Positions 1 to 7,240 of a stretch of 31,627 bases of DNA are shown one piece after another. The position numbers and the translations under genes were made by a program. Location: NCBI GenBank assembly GCA_002367715.1, contig DFDL01000064.1:30336-61962 (forward strand), in the 5' to 3' direction. The notes under the pieces were generated by a model that did no database searches, was not told the origin of the DNA, and saw only the letters and a list, made by a program, of their open reading frames with translations. The first letter of the stretch is position 1. Each line of letters starts with the position of its first letter. Origin of the DNA: Actinobacteria bacterium UBA3028 (GTDB taxonomy: Bacteria; Actinomycetota; Actinomycetes; Nanopelagicales; Nanopelagicaceae).

Positions 1-141
1 GCCCACCGCGGTGAGGAAGTTGAGGAAAGTGTTATTGATGGCAAAAAGTCAGTTATCTGGCGTGAGGCATACCATCGCCGGACAACAATTCAAGCAATTC
101 TCTACCATTTAGTTCGTGGTGAAATCCAAGGTCAAAAATAG
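1..141 (+). CDS. C-terminal end of an unidentified protein (partial)
   Basis: Frame 1 is open from the window edge to a TAG at 139-141 and gives 46 residues rich in charged and aromatic side chains, including WREAYHRR near the middle and HLVRGEIQG at the end. The 5' part lies outside the window. It points the same way as the transhydrogenase genes and ends 68 bp before pntAA, so it could be cotranscribed with them. I do not recognise the family from this tail. That it is coding is inferred from the open frame and a codon choice like that of neighbouring genes. Confidence 0.6.
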   Translation, partial: AHRGEEVEESVIDGKKSVIWREAYHRRTTIQAILYHLVRGEIQGQK

Positions 142-158
142 CGACAAATATAGAAATA

Positions 159-190
159 TTGAGGAGACATTGAGGAGACATCGAGGAGCA
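159..190 (+). repeat. Three tandem 11-bp units carrying GAGGAG upstream of pntAA
   Basis: Two perfect copies of TTGAGGAGACA (159-169 and 170-180) are followed by a degenerate copy, TCGAGGAGCA (181-190). Each contains a Shine-Dalgarno-like GAGGAG. The last GAGGAG ends 21 bases before the pntAA ATG, which is farther than a normal ribosome-binding spacing. The array may be a slippage-generated duplication of a ribosome-binding region or a standby site; its function is unknown. Confidence 0.7.
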
Positions 191-209
191 TAAGCACTAA
201 TATTTCCGA

Positions 210-1340
210 ATGCGAATTGCTGTAGCTAAAGAGATCCGAGCTGGTGAAGCCAGAGTGGCACTAGTGCCAGACATTATTTCTAAATTAACAAAGGCTGGCC
301 TGGAAGTTGTTATCGAATCAGGCGCCGGAGTTTCATCAGGGTTCTCTGACTCTGAATTTAGCGCTGCAGGCGCAGTAGTTAAGAGTGGCAATGTCATAAG
401 TGATGCCGATGTAGTCGCTTCGGTTACCTCGCTTACTCCAGAGCAGATGAAATCACTCAAAAAGGGCGCTCTTACAATCTCATTTCTCTCACCAACCACA
501 GCTGCAGACTCAATAGATGCTGCCGCGAGTGCAGGTGTAACCGCGATTTCACTCGAGCTTGTTCCGCGCATTTCGCGCGCTCAATCAATGGATGCGCTAA
601 CTTCACAGGCGCTCTGTGCGGGTTATCGTGCTTCACTAGTCGCAGCCGAACTTTCACCAAGATTCTTCCCGCTTCTGATGACAGCTGCAGGAACTGTTAC
701 TCCAGCGCAAGTTGTTGTATTGGGCGCCGGCGTTGCTGGACTTCAGGCCATTGCAACTGCAAAACGTTTGGGCGCGGTTGTTAGCGCATACGATGTTCGT
801 CCATCATCGGCAGATGAAGTTAAATCTATGGGTGCAAAATTTATTACTCTTGAGCTAGAAGCTTTAGAGGGTGCTGGTGGTTACGCACGCGAAATGACCG
901 AAGAGCGCGCAGCAAAGCAGCGCGAGCTTCTTACTCCCTACTTAGCGGCTGCAGATGTTGTAATAACCACTGCTGCTGTTCCGGGAAGAGCAGCGCCGAG
1001 ACTTATTACAGGTGAGATGGTTTCAGCCATGAAGTCAGGATCTGTTGTCGTAGACCTTGCAGCAGAGACCGGTGGAAATGTAGAAGGCAGCGAGCCTGGA
1101 AAAACTATTACTACTTCAAATGGTGTGGTTATTTGGGGCGGAAAAGATGTTCCAAGTCAGCTGCCCTATCACGCATCAATGTTGTTCTCGCGCAATGTTG
1201 TAAATCTACTTCTTCTAATGGCTAAGTCGGTAGATGGAAAAGCTACTGGTGAGATCATTCCAGATTTTGCTGATGAAATTATTGATGCTGCAACACTTAC
1301 TCACGGCGGATCGCGTCGGACACCGGAGGGCAAGAAATGA
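210..1340 (+). CDS. pntAA: NAD(P) transhydrogenase alpha-1 subunit (NAD(H)-binding domain I)
   Basis: This 376-residue protein is the soluble NAD(H)-binding part of the proton-translocating transhydrogenase, which drives hydride transfer from NADH to NADP+ with the proton gradient. A Rossmann loop GAGVAGLQ lies at 172-179, followed by an acidic strand end (SAYDVRP, 192-198). The RQD loop that contacts domain III is seen as R120, Q125 and D128 in PRISRAQSMD. The length matches the three-gene (Rhodospirillum-type) architecture rather than the fused E. coli PntA. Its stop overlaps the next start by 4 bp (ATGA), so the three genes should be translationally coupled. The ATG at 210 is the only in-frame start after an upstream stop at 198, but it lacks a well-spaced Shine-Dalgarno sequence. 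Confidence 0.96.
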   Translation: MRIAVAKEIRAGEARVALVPDIISKLTKAGLEVVIESGAGVSSGFSDSEFSAAGAVVKSGNVISDADVVASVTSLTPEQMKSLKKGALTISFLSPTTAADSIDAAASAGVTAISLELVPRISRAQSMDALTSQALCAGYRASLVAAELSPRFFPLLMTAAGTVTPAQVVVLGAGVAGLQAIATAKRLGAVVSAYDVRPSSADEVKSMGAKFITLELEALEGAGGYAREMTEERAAKQRELLTPYLAAADVVITTAAVPGRAAPRLITGEMVSAMKSGSVVVDLAAETGGNVEGSEPGKTITTSNGVVIWGGKDVPSQLPYHASMLFSRNVVNLLLLMAKSVDGKATGEIIPDFADEIIDAATLTHGGSRRTPEGKK

Positions 1341-1624
1341 CATCGATGGCGATTTTAACGATATTCATACTCTCAATATTTATAGGATTTGAAGTAGTTT
1401 CCAAAGTCTCAACAACTTTGCATACACCCTTAATGTCAGGGGCAAATGCCATCCATGGAATCATTTTAATTGGAGCAATTTTAGTTGCATCAGAAGCAAC
1501 CACTGGCCTTGAGACTACTCTGGCAATACTTGCTGTAGTGCTTGCAACGATAAATATGGTTGGCGGATTTGTAGTAACTGATCGGATGTTGGAGATGTTT
1601 AAAGGAAAGGGCGGTAAGAAGTAA
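1337..1624 (+). CDS. pntAB: NAD(P) transhydrogenase alpha-2 subunit (membrane domain II part)
   Basis: This 95-residue hydrophobic protein corresponds to the C-terminal membrane part of E. coli PntA and forms half of the proton channel with the membrane part of PntB. About three membrane segments are visible, starting with a helix at residues 5-17 and followed by a family-typical MSGANAIHGIILIGA stretch. It begins inside the end of pntAA and its stop shares one base with the pntB start (TAATG). The size and position between the other two subunits make the assignment secure. Confidence 0.95.
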   Translation: MTSMAILTIFILSIFIGFEVVSKVSTTLHTPLMSGANAIHGIILIGAILVASEATTGLETTLAILAVVLATINMVGGFVVTDRMLEMFKGKGGKK

Positions 1625-3006
1625 TGAACTCAAATCTCTACGCCCTCATTGGTTTGGGAGTTGCAACCTCCTTCATTATGGCTCTAAAAGGGCTTTCTGC
1701 GCCTAAGACAGCGAGGCGTGGAAATTTAATAGGTGCCTTTGGAGCAACTGTTGCGACTGTTGTTGTCTTCTTTGATCCAGCAATTGAAAATGGCCATAAC
1801 ACTCTGCTAATTATTGGCGCTATTGCATTCGGCGTCGTTGTTGGCGTACCAGCTGCTCGTAAGATACAGATGACGCAGATGCCACAACTAGTTGCGCTCT
1901 TTAACGGTGTAGGCGGCGGTGCAGCTGCTCTCGTTGCGATTGTTGAATATTTAAATCTAGGAGATTCAGCCAGTTTTGGTGAGGTACTGGCAACAGTATT
2001 TACCGTCTTGGTTGGTAGCGTCTCATTTTCAGGATCAATTATTACCTTCTTGAAGCTTCAAGAGTTGATGACAACTAGACCAGTTGTCTTCCCAGGAGGT
2101 CGCTTTGTTATAGCAGCTACCTTGGTTGGCGCACTTGGCACATCTGGATGGGTAATAGCAAGTGGCGGAACAACTCCACTCTTAGTACTAGCTGCGCTAT
2201 CACTTCTCTTTGGTGTTCTATTTGTTCTTCCAGTTGGCGGAGCAGACGTACCAATTGTTATCTCATTGCTTAACGCATTTACTGGCCTAACGGTCGCAGC
2301 AAGTGGATATGTATTGCAGTCAACGCTCCTAATTGTTGCCGGAACTTTGGTTGGAGCCTCCGGAACAATATTGACTCGCAAAATGGCAGAAGCTATGGGG
2401 CGTTCGCTATTTGGAACACTCTTCGGTGCATTTACCGCAAAGCCACAAGCCGCATCTGAAGCTGGTGAAGCTCGGACAGTTAAATCGGGATCAGCTGATG
2501 ATGTTGCAATCCTTCTAAATTATGCCCAACGCGTTGTTATCGTTCCTGGTTTTGGACTTGCAGTGGCCCAAGCACAGCACACAGTTCGAGAGCTTGCAGA
2601 TTTATTGGCAGCAAAGGGCGTTGAAGTTGCATATGGAATTCACCCAGTTGCCGGTCGTATGCCTGGACATATGAACGTGCTTCTTGCCGAAGCAAACGTT
2701 CCCTACGAACAATTAGTCGAAATGGAAGAAATCAATCCAACATTTCCACAGACTGATGTTGTTCTAGTGGTCGGCGCAAATGATGTTGTTAACCCAGCAG
2801 CGAAAACCACACCTGGTTGCCCAATTTATGGCATGCCAATTCTTGATGTCGCCAGCGCTGGAAATGTTATTTTCTTGAAGCGTTCAATGCGCCCTGGCTT
2901 TGCAGGTATCGAGAATGAACTTCTATACGATACAAAGACAACCTTGCTCTTTGGTGATGCGAAAGATTCGTTAACTAAAGTGGTAAGCGCGCTTAAGAAC
3001 CTTTAA
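1624..3006 (+). CDS. pntB: NAD(P) transhydrogenase beta subunit (membrane domain plus NADP(H)-binding domain III)
   Basis: This 460-residue protein has an N-terminal membrane region of about eight or nine helices (to about residue 265), a short linker, and the NADP(H)-binding domain III. Domain III shows the GFGLAVAQ loop (309-316), the PVAGRMPGHMNVLLAEA segment (341-357) and GDAKDS (444-449), all signature pieces of this domain. With PntAA and PntAB it forms the complete enzyme in the cytoplasmic membrane, and no subunit is missing. It supplies NADPH at the expense of the proton gradient. In acI-type organisms that gradient could come partly from actinorhodopsin, but no rhodopsin gene is in this window. 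Its TAA directly abuts the last base of the convergent pirin gene, with no terminator visible between them. Confidence 0.97.
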   Translation: MNSNLYALIGLGVATSFIMALKGLSAPKTARRGNLIGAFGATVATVVVFFDPAIENGHNTLLIIGAIAFGVVVGVPAARKIQMTQMPQLVALFNGVGGGAAALVAIVEYLNLGDSASFGEVLATVFTVLVGSVSFSGSIITFLKLQELMTTRPVVFPGGRFVIAATLVGALGTSGWVIASGGTTPLLVLAALSLLFGVLFVLPVGGADVPIVISLLNAFTGLTVAASGYVLQSTLLIVAGTLVGASGTILTRKMAEAMGRSLFGTLFGAFTAKPQAASEAGEARTVKSGSADDVAILLNYAQRVVIVPGFGLAVAQAQHTVRELADLLAAKGVEVAYGIHPVAGRMPGHMNVLLAEANVPYEQLVEMEEINPTFPQTDVVLVVGANDVVNPAAKTTPGCPIYGMPILDVASAGNVIFLKRSMRPGFAGIENELLYDTKTTLLFGDAKDSLTKVVSALKNL

Positions 3007-4002
3007 CTAGTTACCTTCAACAACTTCTTTTGGAGCGCCGTGCACACCCGTTATATCTGTTGCTGGAATTGTTCCAAGCAGGCCTTTCTGGAAGTCATCA
3101 AAAGCCTTTAGAACTTCAGCCTTTGTATTCATTACAAATGGCCCCATCCATGCAACAGGTTCTTTAATTGGTTGGCCGCCGAGAATTAAAACATCCATCT
3201 GTAGTGATCGTGATTCTTGTGTTGCATCAGCTTGAACAATCAAGGTGTCACCATCGCCCATAACTGCAAGCTCACCCATTTGAACTGGGTGCTTCATTTC
3301 ACCGACAGATCCATGGCCATTTAGCGTATAAACAAGTGCATTGTATTCCTTCTTCCATGGCAGCTCCAAACGTGCGCCTGGTGCAAGTGTTGCGTGAACA
3401 ATTGATATTGGAGTCTGTGTAGATCCAGGACCAAAATGCCCAGCTACCTCGCCAGCAATTACTCTTATTAAAGTTCCACCATCACTTGATGCAAGTAATT
3501 TAACATCTGAAGCGCGAAGATCTTGATAAGCCGGCTTTGACCATTTTTTAGCAGCTGGAAGATTAACCCAGAGTTGAAAGCCGTGAAATAGCCCGCCACT
3601 CATTACTAAATGCTCTGGTGGAGTTTCTATATGTAAAATTCCAGCGCCCGCGGTCATCCACTGGGTATCGCCATCTGTAATTGTTCCACCGCCACCATGA
3701 TTATCTTTATGGTCGAAGATTCCATCGATAATGTAGGTAACTGTTTCAAATCCGCGATGCGGATGCCAAGGAGTTCCCTTTGGTTCACCTGGTGCGTATT
3801 CGACTTCACCCATCTGATCTAAGTGAATGAATGGATCTAACTCTGCTATGTCGACTCCGGCAAAGGCCCGCCTTACTGGAAAACCTTCACCTTCATAACC
3901 TTGAGGGGCTGTTGTAACGCTCTTTACACCCCGTGCCCGAGCCACTGGCTCGATGATAACCCTGGGCAAAATTGTTATATCTGCGACAGTTACAGCTGGC
4001 AA
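3007..4002 (-). CDS. Pirin-family bicupin protein
   Basis: This 331-residue protein has an N-terminal pirin cupin and a C-terminal pirin_C domain. The metal ligands of the human pirin and E. coli YhhW type are present in order: H80 and H82 in TPWHPHRGFETVTY, then H124 and E126 in GILHIE. Family members bind one iron; some have quercetin 2,3-dioxygenase activity in vitro, while the physiological substrate is mostly unknown. The start is TTG at 4002, supported by a strong ribosome-binding site (GAGGGAG, 4010-4016) seven bases upstream. An extension of about 20 residues precedes the cupin core. It is a single gene converging on pntB. Confidence 0.9.
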   Translation of the reverse strand: MPAVTVADITILPRVIIEPVARARGVKSVTTAPQGYEGEGFPVRRAFAGVDIAELDPFIHLDQMGEVEYAPGEPKGTPWHPHRGFETVTYIIDGIFDHKDNHGGGGTITDGDTQWMTAGAGILHIETPPEHLVMSGGLFHGFQLWVNLPAAKKWSKPAYQDLRASDVKLLASSDGGTLIRVIAGEVAGHFGPGSTQTPISIVHATLAPGARLELPWKKEYNALVYTLNGHGSVGEMKHPVQMGELAVMGDGDTLIVQADATQESRSLQMDVLILGGQPIKEPVAWMGPFVMNTKAEVLKAFDDFQKGLLGTIPATDITGVHGAPKEVVEGN

Positions 4003-4009
4003 TTTAGTA

Positions 4010-4016
4010 CTCCCTC
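4010..4016 (-). promoter_or_regulatory. Ribosome-binding site that fixes the TTG start of the pirin gene
   Basis: On the - strand GAGGGAG stands seven bases before TTG at 4002. No ATG or GTG in this frame has comparable spacing, so the TTG start is preferred. Confidence 0.65.
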
Positions 4017-4207
4017 ATTTTTAATAACTCGAATCAGATAATTCTAGAGCTATATTTCCTCGGATTCTCGGCGAAATTATCTCTACATCCAGTAAAATCG
4101 TGGTTTAGTCGAAACCAATCGCATTATCGTGTGACATGGCGTGGCTTTTAGTTGGAATTGCATTTAAGGATGTGAAACTACCTTCAACAATTAATCCATT
4201 CGTATAA

Positions 4208-4540
4208 TTATTTTGGTTTCCTAACACTTTCATGGTCAATATCTTTGGATTTCTCATGAATCTTTCGAATCTGAAGTTCGAGAGCTGTTACCGCTTTATC
4301 AAATGCAGCAACATCATTGAATCCACTGCCCGCGGCACGCATGAATGGACCAGCACCAGCAGTAGTCAGAAGGACCTCATGCGATGATTTTCCAAATCTA
4401 GGATTTTGTTCATGTTTTATCTCAACTTTTACAGTATTAATTTTTACGCTGAATCGATCTAGAGAATGTAGCTTCTCAGTTGCAATCGTCTTAAAATCTT
4501 CAGCTAGGTGAGCATTTCTTGCATGGATAATGATTTCCAT
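4208..4540 (-). CDS. hpf: Ribosome hibernation promoting factor, short form (HPF/RaiA family)
   Basis: This 110-residue protein begins MEIIIHARN and matches the S30AE/HPF N-terminal domain over nearly its whole length, including KLHSLDRF and a late AFDKAVTALELQIRKI segment. HPF proteins bind the small ribosomal subunit in stationary phase and block translation. Actinobacteria usually carry a long HPF of about 200-230 residues with a C-terminal domain that joins two ribosomes into 100S particles; here the frame ends after KDIDHESVRKPK, so that domain is absent. A GGAG is well placed upstream of the ATG. In M. tuberculosis the homologue (Rv3241c) sits between secA1 and comF; here it is about 7 kb beyond secA. 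Confidence 0.87.
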   Translation of the reverse strand: MEIIIHARNAHLAEDFKTIATEKLHSLDRFSVKINTVKVEIKHEQNPRFGKSSHEVLLTTAGAGPFMRAAGSGFNDVAAFDKAVTALELQIRKIHEKSKDIDHESVRKPK

Positions 4541-4599
4541 TGAATCTCCTTACCTCTGTAATTTCAATATCTAAGTTACACCAATATCGGAGATTTTGT

Positions 4600-4974
4600 T
4601 TAAATCGGAAGTAAATAAATAATTAGCGTGATTGTGAGCGCCAAAGAGAGAGCTTGAATCAATATTGACATTGCAGTTTTTCGATCTTGCCTTCGATTAG
4701 CGCTATCGGCTACTCGTGAAACTTTTCCAAGTGATCCAAAATTAAATGTTCCCATTAAGCCAAAGGCAAGACAGAATTTTCGACGAGACTGGATAAATCC
4801 AATCGAAAAGACAATTGCTGGTATGAAAACGCTAAAACGAGAACTCTTTGGAGTTTCGGCTGATACGAGTCCTGCGGTGGTTGTGATTATTAAAATCAAT
4901 CCGATTAAGGCGACAAGTTGGCGGCGGCGTATCTCGCCCTTGCCGATGTTGCATGTTCCTGGAATATACTCCAT
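4600..4974 (-). CDS. Small four-helix membrane protein with CNIG and FCxxFG motifs
   Basis: This 124-residue protein starts with a soluble stretch carrying PGTCNIGKGEIRRR, then has about four hydrophobic segments (roughly residues 19-39, 47-62, 67-82 and 102-122). Two cysteines, one in CNIG (residue 8) and one in KFCLAFG, are reminiscent of a conserved but uncharacterised membrane family I have seen in actinobacteria and other phyla; I cannot name it. It begins 7 bp after the stop of the 48-residue gene upstream, so the two are probably cotranscribed and possibly translationally coupled. There is no strong Shine-Dalgarno sequence before its ATG. Function unknown. Confidence 0.72.
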   Translation of the reverse strand: MEYIPGTCNIGKGEIRRRQLVALIGLILIITTTAGLVSAETPKSSRFSVFIPAIVFSIGFIQSRRKFCLAFGLMGTFNFGSLGKVSRVADSANRRQDRKTAMSILIQALSLALTITLIIYLLPI

Positions 4975-4981
4975 TTAATTC

Positions 4982-5128
4982 TTAGACAGTCTCGCGATCA
5001 TCATCAGCAAAAACTTCGTGATCGTCATCGCCGCTCTGTGCTACCCATTCAAATGCAGCTTTAATGCCGGCTGCGATAACTGCGATAAAAGTCAGCGCTG
5101 CCATTAGGCGGCGAATTGCTTTCATCAT
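4982..5128 (-). CDS. 48-residue membrane peptide with acidic tail
   Basis: A short frame starts with two consecutive ATG codons (5126-5128 and 5123-5125) and ends in TAA. The product has a positive start (MMKAIRRL), one hydrophobic segment (about residues 9-24) and an acidic C-terminus with two DDD clusters. Positive N-terminus, one helix and acidic tail is a coherent small membrane protein design, and the gene sits 7 bp before the four-helix membrane protein gene on the same strand. No clear Shine-Dalgarno sequence precedes it. Coding status is inferred from composition and context. Confidence 0.5.
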   Translation of the reverse strand: MMKAIRRLMAALTFIAVIAAGIKAAFEWVAQSGDDDHEVFADDDRETV

Positions 5129-5208
5129 GGGATAAATCTACATCAAAATGTTACTACCTGTCCTCTTAAAGGCAATCGACACATTTGCCGGGTTGGTCCA
5201 GATCTGCC

Positions 5209-6096
5209 CTACTGTCCTCTGGTCTTATAGAGACTAAAGGCTGAGGTCAGAGCTAGAGTAGAAATGATTGTTCCAAGGCTAAATTGGAGTGAGATGTGTG
5301 GGACTGTAAATATCCAAATATGATCCCAGCCTTGTGAATGCATGGCTTCGAATAATAATTTCACTCCAATAAAGGCCAGAATTACAGAGAGGCCCTGAGT
5401 TAAATAAACTAATTTTTTCATTAAGCCGCCAATCAAGAAATAAAGCTGGCGAAGTCCCATAAGCGCAAAGACATTTGCAGTCACAATAATGTAGGGATCC
5501 TTGGTTAACCCAAAGATTGCTGGAATTGAGTCGAATGCGAAGAGAATGTCTGCCGTAGCAATTGCCACTAGGGCTAGGGTAAAAGTTGAAGCACCTTTCC
5601 TCCTCAGGTAAGTGATTAAGCGCCCTTCCTCCCACTCCTCCGCGCCACTCTCTTTTATCAATTTATACGCGGTGTAAATCAAGAAGGCCCCGAAGAAGAA
5701 AAATACCCAGGAAAATTTACTTACAATTACCGAACCTAAAGCAATAAATCCACCACGCATTACCAAGGCCATAGCAATGCCTATAAGCAAAATCATTTGC
5801 TCTTTCTCTTTTGCAACTTTTAGTCTGGCTAAAATAAGTACAAATACGAATAAATTGTCGAACGACAACGAATACTCGGTTAGCCAACCTGCAAAGAACT
5901 CATTCTGTGCTTGAATATCAGACCACTGGCCCAATGAAATTCCAAATACCACGGCAGCGGTGACATAGAACAGGGTCCAGCTAACAGCTGTTTTAAGTGA
6001 GGTCTCGACATTTCGTTGTTTATAGGCCAGTGCAAAGTCAAATACTAAAATAGCCAGGAGAGCTGCGATAGTTATTTCCCAGATGTATAAACTCAT
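5209..6096 (-). CDS. TerC-family integral membrane protein (Alx/TerC type)
   Basis: This 295-residue protein has about eight membrane segments. It carries the two TerC signature motifs: SFDNLFVFVLIL (about 78-89) and TADILFAFDSIPAIFG (about 181-196), with the conserved intramembrane acidic residues. Relatives include E. coli Alx and Bacillus MeeF/MeeY, linked to manganese export, and TerC of tellurite-resistance operons. A chromosomal stand-alone copy more likely serves metal homeostasis than tellurite resistance; this is an inference. No Shine-Dalgarno sequence precedes the ATG, but TATTTT (6104-6109) lies seven bases upstream, as in leaderless actinobacterial genes. No yybP-ykoY-like riboswitch fits into the 70-bp upstream gap. 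Confidence 0.92.
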   Translation of the reverse strand: MSLYIWEITIAALLAILVFDFALAYKQRNVETSLKTAVSWTLFYVTAAVVFGISLGQWSDIQAQNEFFAGWLTEYSLSFDNLFVFVLILARLKVAKEKEQMILLIGIAMALVMRGGFIALGSVIVSKFSWVFFFFGAFLIYTAYKLIKESGAEEWEEGRLITYLRRKGASTFTLALVAIATADILFAFDSIPAIFGLTKDPYIIVTANVFALMGLRQLYFLIGGLMKKLVYLTQGLSVILAFIGVKLLFEAMHSQGWDHIWIFTVPHISLQFSLGTIISTLALTSAFSLYKTRGQ

Positions 6097-6103
6097 GGCG
6101 CTT

Positions 6104-6109
6104 AAAATA
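6104..6109 (-). promoter_or_regulatory. Possible -10 element for leaderless terC-family transcript
   Basis: TATTTT ends seven bases before the ATG at 6096, and no Shine-Dalgarno sequence or good -35 hexamer is present. This is the arrangement expected of leaderless transcription, but a six-base match in AT-rich DNA is weak evidence. Confidence 0.3.
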
Positions 6110-6166
6110 CATTAACAATGCTGATTTTTCTAAACTAACTCGAATCTGTAATTTCTAGGCCGAAAT

Positions 6167-6715
6167 CTAAGTCGGAAAGGCAATTCCTGTACTCGAGTGG
6201 CAGTCATAACCATTTGGGTTCTTTGCTAGATATTTTTGGTGATACTCCTCGGCTAGCCAATATTCATGGCCAGTTGACCCTTCAATTTGAGTGACTATCT
6301 CTCCAATGCCTTCGCTGCTTAGAAGTTTTTGATATACCCCTCTAGTTTTCTCAGCTACTTCTAACTGGTCATCTGAAGTTGTAAAAATTACACTCCGATA
6401 TTGGCTTCCGATATCACCACCCTGCCGATTTAAGGTAGTTGGATCGTGCATGGTCCAAAATTCTGACAAAAGCCGATGAAAGGATATCTTCGAAGGATCA
6501 AAGTCAACGCAGACAATCTCGGAATGGCCTGTGGTGCCTTTGCAGACCTGCTCATAACTCGGACTTGGCGATGTTCCACCCATATACCCAACACTTGTCT
6601 CAATTACGCCTTCCATCTGCCAGAATCTGCGTTCAGCGCCCCAGAAACAACCAGTTCCAAAGTAGGCCTTCGCTAATTTTGCTAATTTTTTTGCGGATTG
6701 ATCAGAAGTAGACAT
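6167..6715 (-). CDS. msrA: Peptide-methionine (S)-S-oxide reductase
   Basis: This 182-residue enzyme repairs oxidised methionine (the S epimer) in proteins, using thioredoxin. The catalytic cysteine is C23 in GTGCFWGAE, followed by family motifs GYMGG, GHSEIVCVDFDP, FWTMHDPT and GSQYRSVIF. A second cysteine near the C-terminus (YDCHSSTG, about C172) could act in recycling. The usual MsrA domain fills the protein after a short lysine-rich start. There is no Shine-Dalgarno sequence; TGTAAT at 6725-6730 lies nine bases before the ATG and could be the -10 of a nearly leaderless transcript diverging from the tRNA gene. No msrB is nearby. Confidence 0.95.
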   Translation of the reverse strand: MSTSDQSAKKLAKLAKAYFGTGCFWGAERRFWQMEGVIETSVGYMGGTSPSPSYEQVCKGTTGHSEIVCVDFDPSKISFHRLLSEFWTMHDPTTLNRQGGDIGSQYRSVIFTTSDDQLEVAEKTRGVYQKLLSSEGIGEIVTQIEGSTGHEYWLAEEYHQKYLAKNPNGYDCHSSTGIAFPT

Positions 6716-6763
6716 GGCGCAATCATTACAGATAATTAGCAGGTAGAGTTAAATCACTTATTG

Positions 6764-6835
6764 GCCCCCGTAGCTCAGTGGATAGAGCACCGCCCTCCGG
6801 AGGCGGGTGCGCAGGTTCGATTCCCGTCGGGGGCA
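6764..6835 (+). tRNA. tRNA-Arg (anticodon CCG)
   Basis: A complete cloverleaf can be drawn: a 7-bp acceptor stem (6764-6770 with 6828-6834), a D arm with GCTC/GAGC, an anticodon stem CCGCC/GGCGG around loop CTCCGGA with anticodon CCG at 6797-6799, and a T arm with loop TTCGATT. The CCA end is not encoded. In the T stem (6811-6815 with 6823-6827) the third pair is A against C, a mismatch. The gene lies between the divergent msrA and whiB1 genes. Confidence 0.95.
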
Positions 6836-6970
6836 CAAATCACAAAATGAATTCTTGAATGTCCTTGTTATGTACGCGAATAAACGGGACAATAGCTCTG
6901 TTGTAGATGGCATTTATTGCCTTTTATTCCCCCGTAATTCGAATAATTCTCTAAAAGGAGACCATAAATC

Positions 6971-7240
6971 ATGGATTGGCGCCATCAATCTGCTTGCCGT
7001 GAAGAAGACCCGGAGCTATTTTTCCCGGTCGGCAACACTGGACCAGCCCTGGCTCAAATTGAAGAGGCTAAAAAAGTTTGTAATCGGTGCATTGTAAAAG
7101 AGCCATGCCTGGCATGGGCCCTTGAGAGCGGACAGGATGCAGGAGTATGGGGCGGCCTCTCAGAGGATGAACGACGCGCCCTTAAGCGTCGCGCAGCCCG
7201 TAACCGCGCTCGCCAGATTGAAAATCAGAACAGCTTCTAA
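6971..7240 (+). CDS. whiB1: WhiB-family iron-sulfur transcriptional regulator, WhiB1 type
   Basis: This 89-residue protein has the four cluster-binding cysteines C9, C37, C40 and C46 (C-x2-C-x5-C) and the GVWGG turn, followed by a basic tail (KRRAARNRAR) that would contact DNA. The start MDWRH, the PELFFPVGN stretch and the placement next to a convergent pdtaS match M. tuberculosis WhiB1 (Rv3219 beside Rv3220c), an essential NO-sensitive [4Fe-4S] regulator that binds the principal sigma factor. An AAAGGAG ribosome-binding site lies 10 bases before the ATG. A 135-bp leader separates it from the tRNA; I see no convincing promoter hexamers or CRP palindrome there. Its stop overlaps the end of the pdtaS gene by 4 bp. 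Confidence 0.95.
   Translation: MDWRHQSACREEDPELFFPVGNTGPALAQIEEAKKVCNRCIVKEPCLAWALESGQDAGVWGGLSEDERRALKRRAARNRARQIENQNSF

Noticed and set aside
2058..2381. Reverse-strand open frame of 107 residues inside pntB
   Set aside because: It is antisense to a secure domain of pntB, has a proline/threonine-rich composition typical of a shadow frame, and no ribosome-binding site.
4136..4207. A 23-residue frame MAWLLVGIAF... resembling the start of a small multidrug-resistance protein
   Set aside because: Only the first ten residues look like such a start and the rest does not continue it; no ribosome-binding site. The 205-bp gap at 4003-4207 holds nothing else I can defend.
5158..5220. Direct repeat CTGTCCTCT (5158-5166 and 5212-5220) flanking the gap after the terC-family gene
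   Set aside because: Nine bases, 54 bp apart, with no element between them; within chance expectation for this length of DNA.
6836..6970. tRNA-Arg as an integration site for an island
   Set aside because: No integrase, no duplicated tRNA end and no change of composition downstream; whiB1 and pdtaS are conserved core genes.
6807..7097. Plus-strand frame beginning in the tRNA and overlapping whiB1
   Set aside because: It starts inside the tRNA anticodon arm and runs out of frame through whiB1, which has the cluster cysteines and a ribosome-binding site.
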